Positions 1-5,800 of a stretch of DNA of 8,172 nt are shown here, piece after piece. Made by a program: the position numbers and the translations under genes. A model generated the notes under the pieces. It did not search any database. It was not told the DNA's origin and saw nothing but the letters and a program-made list of their open reading frames with translations. Source of the DNA: Anaerolineales bacterium UBA6663 (lineage in GTDB: Bacteria; Chloroflexota; Anaerolineae; Anaerolineales; UBA6663); assembly GCA_002455335.1 (NCBI GenBank), contig DKKP01000363.1, forward strand, positions 1 through 8,172, in the 5' to 3' direction. Each line of letters opens with the position of its first letter. Within the stretch, counting starts at the first letter, position 1.

Positions 1-37
1 GCATCGCACAAGACCCACCCTGCGGCGTCAATTCTGC

Positions 38-43
38 AAGGAG
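38..43 (+). promoter_or_regulatory. Shine-Dalgarno site of the nitroreductase gene
   Basis: AAGGAG lies 6 nt before the GTG at 50 and decides this non-ATG start. In the third reading frame of the window an open stretch from the left edge ends with TGA at 51-53, overlapping the GTG by the GTGA arrangement typical of coupled genes. In the second frame another open stretch ends at TGATAA (44-49). Either could be the tail of an upstream gene; only about 16 codons are visible, so neither is called as a gene. Confidence 0.7.
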
Positions 44-49
44 TGATAA

Positions 50-664
50 GTGAGTCAGGAACGCCATCCCATCGAAGCCGAGATCCATCCCCTGCTGGCT
101 CAGCGCTGGAGCCCGCGCGCGTTTTCGGGCGAAAGCCTGAGTACGGCGACGTTGCGGCAGCTGTTCGAGGCCGCGCGCTGGGCGCCGTCCTCGATGAATG
201 AGCAGCCCTGGCGGTTCATCGTCGCGCGGCGTGACGAGCGCGACGCCTTCGAACGGATCTTCAACTGCTTGAGCGAGAGCAATCGCCGCTGGGCCGGCTC
301 AGCCGGCGCCCTGGTCGTGGCCGTGGCGGCGAGGTTCAGCACGCGGAGCGGCCGCGAGAACGGGTCGGCGCGCTACGACCTGGGCCAGGCCGTTGCTCAC
401 CTCACGGTGCAGGCCATGGCGGCCGGGCTGTACGTCCATCAGATGGGCGGGTTCTCGGCCGACGCCGCGCGTGAGGCCCTGGCGATCCCCGAGGGCTTCG
501 ACCCCGTGGTCGCGATCGCCATCGGCCGATTGGGCGATCCGAGCACGCTTGCCGAGACCGATCGAGAGCGCGAGGCCTCGACCCGATCGCGCCGCGCCCT
601 GGCCGAGACCGTGTTTGCCGGGTCCTGGGGACAATCGGCGCCGTTCACCGATTCTGCAGGTTGA
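50..664 (+). CDS. Nitroreductase family protein (FMN-dependent NAD(P)H oxidoreductase)
   Basis: A 204-residue cytosolic flavoprotein that most likely uses FMN and NAD(P)H to reduce nitro-aromatics, quinones or a similar acceptor; the physiological substrate cannot be told from sequence. The N-terminal FMN-phosphate motif is visible as R19-W-S-P-R23-A-F25, followed by the family hallmark A45-P-S-S-M-N-E-Q-P-W-R-F56. The C-terminal part carries the usual G-R-L-G-D stretch after a hydrophobic AIAIG strand. Length is normal for the compact nitroreductase subgroup. The GTG start at 50 is chosen because AAGGAG (38-43) sits 6 nt upstream and the family's N-terminal motif follows at the expected distance. 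The gene converges on the exported-protein gene at 665 with no gap. The family assignment is secure; the specific reaction is not. Confidence 0.93.
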   Translation: MSQERHPIEAEIHPLLAQRWSPRAFSGESLSTATLRQLFEAARWAPSSMNEQPWRFIVARRDERDAFERIFNCLSESNRRWAGSAGALVVAVAARFSTRSGRENGSARYDLGQAVAHLTVQAMAAGLYVHQMGGFSADAAREALAIPEGFDPVVAIAIGRLGDPSTLAETDREREASTRSRRALAETVFAGSWGQSAPFTDSAG

Positions 665-1564
665 TCAGGGCGTCGTCCCGTCCCAGCCCGCGAGCCGCGC
701 CAGAAGCCACCAGAACGCCTCACCCTTCACCTTACAGTTGAAGCCATGCGAGTGCGCGCACGAGGGCAGGCCCGTGCACTGGTCGGGGTGCGCGGCGCAC
801 CAGGTCGTGCACCAGGGGCAGCTGTCGTCGGCGTTCGGATAGTACGTGCCGGCGGGGTCGTAGCTTTCGATGTCGGCGAAGTCAAACAGGATCTTGCCGT
901 TCGCCTGAGCAAAAGCCCGGATCTGGGCGTTGCGCTGGGCCAGGCTGCCAGTTGGGCCCGAGCCATCGAGATGGCCGGTCATGTACACGAAGCGCACCCC
1001 GGGATAGTCGCGCTCGAGGCCGCTCATCAGATTGAGATACGTGGTGATGTCGATCTCGGTCGCCGAACTGACCTGCCCGCACCACGACCACAACACGACG
1101 TTGCGATTGCTTCCCGAGCCGTTGAGGTAGGCCCGGGTCCGGCTCTCCCAGGTCACCCGATCGGGATTGCCCAGGTCGCCGCTCGGGTTGTAGTCCGCGA
1201 TCGACAGCACATCGGCCTGGACAGCGCCGTTTGTGTTGAACGCCAGCGACGGGTTTTGATCCTGCCAGTAGTCGGCGCCGCTGATCAGCTGACTGCCGTG
1301 CGAGGTATGGCCATAGCTCAACCGAAGCTGATCGATCGCCTGCTCGATGTAGGCCTGTGGCACGGCAGCCAGATCGGCTGTCGTGTGGTCGATGATGATC
1401 GTCTGTGGATTGAAGGTATAGCTGGCGCCGAAACGCTGGATCGAAGGCAGGTTGATGGAATAGGGCTGGCCGCCCGATTGCGCCCAAACACTTGACCCAC
1501 CCACGCGCGTGCCCAGGCTCACCACAGCGAGCCCCAACGCAAGACGTAGCCATAATCGCATCAT
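665..1564 (-). CDS. Exported protein of unknown function, SGNH-hydrolase-like, cysteine-rich C-terminus
   Basis: I do not recognise a named family with certainty. The 299-residue product begins with a signal peptide: basic start (MMRLWLR), hydrophobic LALGLAVVSLG, and a V-W-A cleavage site giving a mature N-terminus near Q29, so it acts outside the cytoplasmic membrane. The mature part has conserved-looking blocks: I-I-I-D-H-T-T (about 56-62), Y-G-H-T-S-H-G-S-Q (84-92), L-W-S-W-C-G-Q (158-164), Y-M-T-G-H-L-D-G (194-201) and N-A-Q-I-R-A-F (212-218). Their order, the alternating strands and helices, and the closing H-rich block followed by W-W-L-L-A-R-L-A-G-W recall SGNH/GDSL esterases, but a canonical GDSL nucleophile motif is missing. 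Residues 249-277 hold six cysteines (C-x2-C-x3-C, then C-x5-C-x7-C), suggesting disulfides or metal binding. ATG at 1564 is preferred over ATG at 1576 because GAAAGGA (1576-1582) overlaps the latter but lies 11 nt before the former. Confidence 0.75.
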   Translation of the reverse strand: MMRLWLRLALGLAVVSLGTRVGGSSVWAQSGGQPYSINLPSIQRFGASYTFNPQTIIIDHTTADLAAVPQAYIEQAIDQLRLSYGHTSHGSQLISGADYWQDQNPSLAFNTNGAVQADVLSIADYNPSGDLGNPDRVTWESRTRAYLNGSGSNRNVVLWSWCGQVSSATEIDITTYLNLMSGLERDYPGVRFVYMTGHLDGSGPTGSLAQRNAQIRAFAQANGKILFDFADIESYDPAGTYYPNADDSCPWCTTWCAAHPDQCTGLPSCAHSHGFNCKVKGEAFWWLLARLAGWDGTTP

Positions 1565-1575
1565 GGTCTCGACCA

Positions 1576-1582
1576 TCCTTTC
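1576..1582 (-). promoter_or_regulatory. Ribosome binding site of the exported-protein gene
   Basis: Read on the minus strand this is GAAAGGA, 11 nt before the ATG at 1564. It overlaps the more upstream in-frame ATG at 1576, which therefore cannot use it, so it favours the shorter 299-residue form whose signal peptide starts MMRLWLR. Confidence 0.5.
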
Positions 1583-1591
1583 GCTGTGAAG

Positions 1592-1621
1592 GTTATGGGC
1601 TCAATGGGCCTCGCTTGTCCA
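1592..1621 (-). promoter_or_regulatory. Candidate sigma70-type promoter of the exported-protein gene
   Basis: On the minus strand TGGACA (1616-1621, five of six bases of TTGACA) is followed after 18 nt by CATAAC (1592-1597, four of six of TATAAT). Initiation about 7 nt downstream would give a short leader that just includes the ribosome binding site at 1576-1582. This is a motif match only, and an independent promoter here would argue against co-transcription with the glutaminyl cyclase gene upstream. Confidence 0.35.
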
Positions 1622-1706
1622 TCATCCAATAGGTTGAATGTATTCCGGTCGACTATGGGATGTTTCGCGCGGGCGGGACGAGATGCCCCCTGGGCGCTCC
1701 GCGAAA

Positions 1707-1750
1707 GTGGTCTATTTCAAACGGCGTACATGTAAGGCGAAACAGACCAC
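1707..1750. repeat. Outward-facing inverted repeat pair, resembling abutted IS21-type ends
   Basis: GTGGTCTATTTC (1707-1718) and GAAACAGACCAC (1739-1750) are inverted copies with 11 of 12 matches. Between them lies the palindrome TACATGTA (1727-1734). Read outward from the centre, the right half begins TGTAAGGCG then AAACAGACCAC, and the left half (minus strand) begins TGTACGCCG then, after a few extra bases, AAATAGACCAC. A TGT terminus followed by a GAAAnnGACC-like block is how I remember many IS21-family terminal repeats, so this looks like right and left ends joined head to tail. No istA or istB coding remains are visible on either side. An alternative is a hairpin terminator for the glutaminyl cyclase gene ending at 1805: the stem would start 54 nt after its stop and be followed by only TTT. 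Confidence 0.4.
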
Positions 1751-1804
1751 ACGAATCATCACGAGCAGAGGATACGAACGGGCGACCTGGCAACACGCTG
1801 TCGT

Positions 1805-2659
1805 TCAAAGCTCAGGCTCAGAGACGACGGCCACCTCGAACAGGCTGGGCCAGAGCTTGCCGGTGACAAACAGCCGGCCGGCCGCGCCATCGTAGGCGAT
1901 GCCGTTGAGCACGTCGGCGCCGGGGCGTTGCGCCTCGGGGAGCAGCCTGGTGAAGTCGATGCGGGCCAGCACGCGGCCGGTGGCGGGGTCGATCCGCACG
2001 ACGTGGTTCGTTTGCCAGATGTTAGCGAAGACGGCGCCATCGATGTACTCGAGCTCGTTCAGACGCACGACGGGCTGGCCCCCGTCAGTGACCGCCACCT
2101 GCCCGATCGTCTCAAGAGTCGTGGGATCGACGAAGTACAGGTTGGCCGTGCCGTCGCTCATGATCAGGCGCGCGCCATCGTAGGTCAGGCCCCAACCCTC
2201 TGTCGGGTATTCCCAGGTGCGCTCGAGCGCGAACGTCTGCCGATCGTACACGTATCCGACGTGGTTCTGCCACGTGAGCTGGTAGATGCGATCCCCGACG
2301 ACCGCGACGCCTTCACCAAAGACCTGCGGGTCGAGCGCGACCTGCTGCTCGACAACACCAGTAGCCGGGTCCACCCGGCGCAACGTCGACTGGCCCACCA
2401 GGCCCGTGCCCTCGTAGAAGTCCCCATCCACCCACTGCAGCCCCTGGATGAAGGCAGCCGGGTCGTGTGGATACGACGCGCGAACTTCGTATCCACAAAC
2501 CGGAGCCGGCTGATCGGCCGCGATGAACCAGGCCTCAGGTAGCCAGGCGCGCTCGATGCGGCAGGTGTTGCGGGCATCGGTGATCAACCAGCCGAGCACG
2601 GCCAGGCACGGCACTACGATGACGACCGCAAGCCAGGGTCGAAGGCGTTTGAAGGACAT
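1805..2659 (-). CDS. Glutaminyl-peptide cyclotransferase, plant/bacterial beta-propeller type
   Basis: Converts N-terminal glutamine of peptides or proteins to pyroglutamate with release of ammonia. The 284-residue product belongs to the plant-type glutaminyl cyclase family (five-bladed beta-propeller), unrelated to the zinc-dependent animal enzyme. After a short basic N-terminus a hydrophobic segment (residues about 9-26, no lipobox) anchors or exports it, placing catalysis outside the membrane. The whole family signature is present: Y-P-H-D-P-A-A-F-I-Q-G-L (63-74), F-G-E-G (114-117), Q-L-T-W (127-130), E-G-W-G-L-T (154-159), L-N-E-L-E-Y (200-205), N-I-W-Q-T (213-217), V-L-N-G-I-A-Y-D (250-257) and V-T-G-K-L-W-P (265-271). 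F70, Q72, E116, W130, W156, N201, W215 and K268 fit the spacing of the active-site residues reported for papaya cyclase, so it should be active. An in-frame ATG at 2773 would add 38 residues without family similarity and overlap the lhr promoter area; the ATG at 2659 precedes the membrane segment directly and is preferred. Confidence 0.93.
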   Translation of the reverse strand: MSFKRLRPWLAVVIVVPCLAVLGWLITDARNTCRIERAWLPEAWFIAADQPAPVCGYEVRASYPHDPAAFIQGLQWVDGDFYEGTGLVGQSTLRRVDPATGVVEQQVALDPQVFGEGVAVVGDRIYQLTWQNHVGYVYDRQTFALERTWEYPTEGWGLTYDGARLIMSDGTANLYFVDPTTLETIGQVAVTDGGQPVVRLNELEYIDGAVFANIWQTNHVVRIDPATGRVLARIDFTRLLPEAQRPGADVLNGIAYDGAAGRLFVTGKLWPSLFEVAVVSEPEL

Positions 2660-2665
2660 GTTCGG

Positions 2666-2671
2666 ATTATG
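2666..2671 (-). promoter_or_regulatory. -10 element of the glutaminyl cyclase gene, likely leaderless start
   Basis: On the minus strand CATAAT (five of six of TATAAT) ends 6 nt before the ATG at 2659, and no Shine-Dalgarno sequence is present in the 20 nt upstream. This spacing would put the transcription start on or next to the A of the start codon. The -35 region is poor (GTTCCA at 17 nt spacing, three of six). Confidence 0.4.
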
Positions 2672-2811
2672 CCACCGGATGGGAGTGATGGAACCGATGG
2701 CGAACCCGTGTGCGGCAGTCGTGACGCCCGAAGTCGATTGCCATCTTGGCGATATCCGCGGCTGACAATCCAATGCTCACGGCTCGTGCTCGCACACCTG
2801 CGTCGTCGAGG

Positions 2812-2841
2812 TTAACGCTCGGGCGCCGAATGGCGTACAAT
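2812..2841 (+). promoter_or_regulatory. Promoter of lhr, likely giving a leaderless mRNA
   Basis: TTAACG (2812-2817, four of six of TTGACA) is followed after 18 nt by TACAAT (2836-2841, five of six of TATAAT and a match to TANNNT). Only 6 nt (2842-2847) separate the -10 box from the ATG at 2848, so transcription would begin at or next to the start codon. No Shine-Dalgarno sequence precedes the ATG. The same geometry occurs divergently at 2666-2671. Confidence 0.5.
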
Positions 2842-2847
2842 TGTTCT

Positions 2848-5800
2848 ATGCGCGACCCGCTCGCCATTTTCTCCCCTGCAACCCGGGCCTGGTTCCGCGA
2901 GGCCCTGGGCGAGCCCACACCGCCGCAGCGCGAAGGCTGGCCCGCGATCCAACGTGGCGAACACACCCTGAGCCTGGCGCCGACCGGCTCGGGCAAGACG
3001 TTGTCGGCGTTTCTGTGGGCCATCGACGCGCTTTATCAGCGCGCCGCGGCGGGCGAGAAGATCGAGGGCATTGGCCTGCTCTATGTCTCGCCGCTCAAGG
3101 CGCTGAACAACGACGTCGAACGCAACCTGCGCGCGCCGCTCGAGGGGATCCGGGCCGCCGCCGCGCGCCAGGGCCTAAAGCTCCCGGTGCTGCGCGTGGC
3201 GGTGCGGACCGGCGACACGCCGGCCGGCGAACGCGCCGGCATGCTCAAGCATCCGCCCAGCATCCTGATCACCACGCCCGAGTCGCTGTACCTGATGCTC
3301 ACCAGCCCGAAGGCGCGCGACCTGTTTCGAACCGTACGGAGCGTCATCGTCGACGAGATCCACACGCTGGTCGGCAACAAACGCGGCGCCCATCTCGCAC
3401 TCAGCCTCGAACGACTCACCCACCTCGCCGAACGTCCCGTTCAGCGTATCGGGCTCTCGGCCACCATCCGGCCGCTCGAAGAAGCCGCGCGTTACCTCGG
3501 CGGCCAGGAGGTCGGGCCCGACGGCCCCGCGCCGCGGCCAGTGACCATCGTCGATGCCCATTACAAGAAGGACCTCAAGCTCGAGGTCGTCACAGCCGTC
3601 GACGACTTCAGCCAGCTCCCAGGCGGCAGCATCTGGCCGGCCGTTGTGCCGCAAGTGCTCGCCGACATCCTGCGTCACCGCACGACCCTGATCTTCGCCA
3701 ACAATCGGCGGCTCGCCGAGCGCACGGCCGATCGGCTCAACGCCCAGATCCAGGCCGAGCGCTCGGAAGAAGTCGAGCCCGGCAGCACCGCAGCGCTGGC
3801 GCCCGGCGGGCTGATGCGCGACCGCGGCATGTTCGCCATCGGCGCCGAGGGCCCGATCCGGGCCCACCACGGCAGCATGTCGAAGGAAGCGCGCCGCGAC
3901 ATGGAGGCCGACCTCAAGGCCGGCAAACTTCCGGCGCTGGTCGGCACGAGCTCGCTCGAGCTCGGCATCGATATCGGCCACGTCGACCTCGTCGTGCAGT
4001 TGCAGTCGCCCAAGAGCGTGGCGCATGGGCTGCAGCGCGTCGGGCGCTCAGGCCACCTCGTCGGGCAGACCAGCCACGGCCGGATTTATGCGACCTTCCG
4101 AGAGGACCTGATGGAGGCGGCCGCGATCGCGCGCGGCATGCTCGACGGCGATGTCGAGCGCACCCAGACACCCGAGAACCCGCTCGATGTGCTCGCGCAG
4201 CAAATCGTGGCGCTGGTGGCGCTCGACACCTGGTCAACGGGCGCGCTCTTCGACCTGGTTCGCGGCGCTTACCCGTACCGCGGGCTTACCCAGGCTCAGT
4301 TCGAGAGCGTGCTCGACATGCTCACGGGCCGCTACTACTTCGATGCGGCCCAGTCGCCGGCCGTGGCGTCGCTGCGCGCCAAGCTGGCCTGGGACCGAAC
4401 CGGCGACCGGCTTGTCGCGTTGCCCGGCACGCGCATGCTCGCGATGAGCAACGTCGGTACGATCCCGGACACCGGCGCATTCAGCGTGGTGCTTGGCGAC
4501 GGCAAGACGCGCATCGGCGAGCTCGACGAGGAGTTCGTGTTCGAGACCCGCATCGGCGACACCTTCCTGCTGGGCAGCAACGTCTGGCGCGTGGCCGAGA
4601 TCGCCGACGACCGCGTGGTGGTGACGGACGCGGCCGGCGCGACGCCGCGGATGCCGTTCTGGAACGGCGACTACCCGTACCGGCCGTACGAGCTCGGCGT
4701 GCGCATCGGCGCGTTTCGGCGCGAGATCGCCGAGCGGCTGGCGCAGCGCGACCAAACGGCGGTGGCGTCCGCCGAGTCCTGGCTCCGCGAGAACAACGCC
4801 CTCGACGAGCGCTCGGCACGGGCCCTGATCGCACATGTCGAAAGCCAGATCGACGCCGTCGGGGTGCTGTCGTCCGATCGGACGATCGTGTTGGAGACCT
4901 TCCGCAACGACGCCGGCGATCTCTGTCTTGTCGTCCAGTCGCCGTTCGGCGGGCGCGTCAACGGCGCCTGGGCGCTGGCGCTGCTGGCCGTGATCCGCGA
5001 GGCGATCGGCGTGACGCCCGAGGCGCAGACCAACGACGACGGCATCCTGTTTCGGCTCCCCGGGCTCGCCGACGGCGCCCCGGTTGACGCGGTGCGGGCG
5101 CTCACGGCCGACGAGGCCAGGCGCCTGATCCTCAACGAGCTCCCCGACTCGGCCGTGTTCGGCGCGCAGTTCCGGATGAACGCCGGCCGCGCCCTGCTCT
5201 TGCCGCGGATGCGCGGCATGAAGCGCATGCCTTTCTGGCTCCAGCGACTGCGCGCACGCGACCTGCTCGCACTGGTGCGGCGCTTCGACAACTTCCCGAT
5301 CGTGGCCGAGACCACGCGCGATTGCCTCCGCGACGTCTTTGACCTGCCACACCTCAGCGAGGTGCTCGACGCCATCCATGCCGGCGCGATCGAGGTCGTG
5401 ACCATCGAGAGCCAGACGCCGTCGCCGATCGCCAGCGGCCTGCTCTACAACTTCGTCAGCATCTTCATGTATGAGTGGGACGCGCCCAAGGCCGAGCGGC
5501 AGTTGCGCGCGTTGTCGGCGGCGCCGCTGTCGCACGAGACCGCGCCTGAAGATTCGGATTGGACGGGCAGGATAAGCCCCGAGGCCATCCAAGAAGTCGT
5601 CGCCCGCGCCGGGCACACGGCGGCTGATGCCCGGGCCCGCTCAAAAGAAGAGCTGGCCCTGATCGTACGCGAGCTGGGCGACCTGACCGAGGCCGAGATC
5701 CTCGACCGCTGCGCGGCCGATGGACGCGACTGGTTGGCCGAGTTGGCCGCCGAGGGCCGACTCAGCTCGATTTCGATCGACGGGCGCCCCCGCTGGGTCT

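Noticed and set aside
633..653. Inverted repeat AATCGG/CCGATT near the nitroreductase stop as a bidirectional terminator
   Set aside because: The stem is only 6 bp with a 9-nt loop, lies inside the coding region, and has no U-tract on either strand.
746..1495. 249-codon plus-strand open frame opposite the exported-protein gene
   Set aside because: It has no recognisable motif, and the minus strand has a signal peptide, ribosome binding site and conserved-looking blocks.
1758..1796. tRNA-like stretch on the minus strand (AGGTCGCCCGTTCGTATCC)
   Set aside because: It resembles a variable loop plus T-loop, but the T-stem does not pair, the invariant A58 is replaced by T and there is no acceptor or anticodon stem. 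It could at most be a decayed remnant.
2660..2773. N-terminal extension of the glutaminyl cyclase to the ATG at 2773
   Set aside because: The extra 38 residues have no family similarity and would place the hydrophobic export segment internally; the ATG at 2659 immediately precedes that segment and has a -10 box at leaderless spacing.
2746..2847. N-terminal extension of Lhr to the ATG at 2746
   Set aside because: It would make the lhr promoter coding sequence and add 34 residues before the point where family similarity starts, with no ribosome binding site.
2841..5087. 748-codon open frame on the plus strand, shifted relative to lhr
   Set aside because: Its product is Arg/Ala/Pro-rich with no domain and no ribosome binding site; it is a codon-bias shadow of the lhr reading frame.
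4234..5616. 460-codon open frame antisense to lhr
   Set aside because: High GC opens long frames opposite real genes; the translation is low-complexity Arg/Ala/Gly-rich with no recognisable motif, while the opposite strand encodes conserved Lhr domains throughout.
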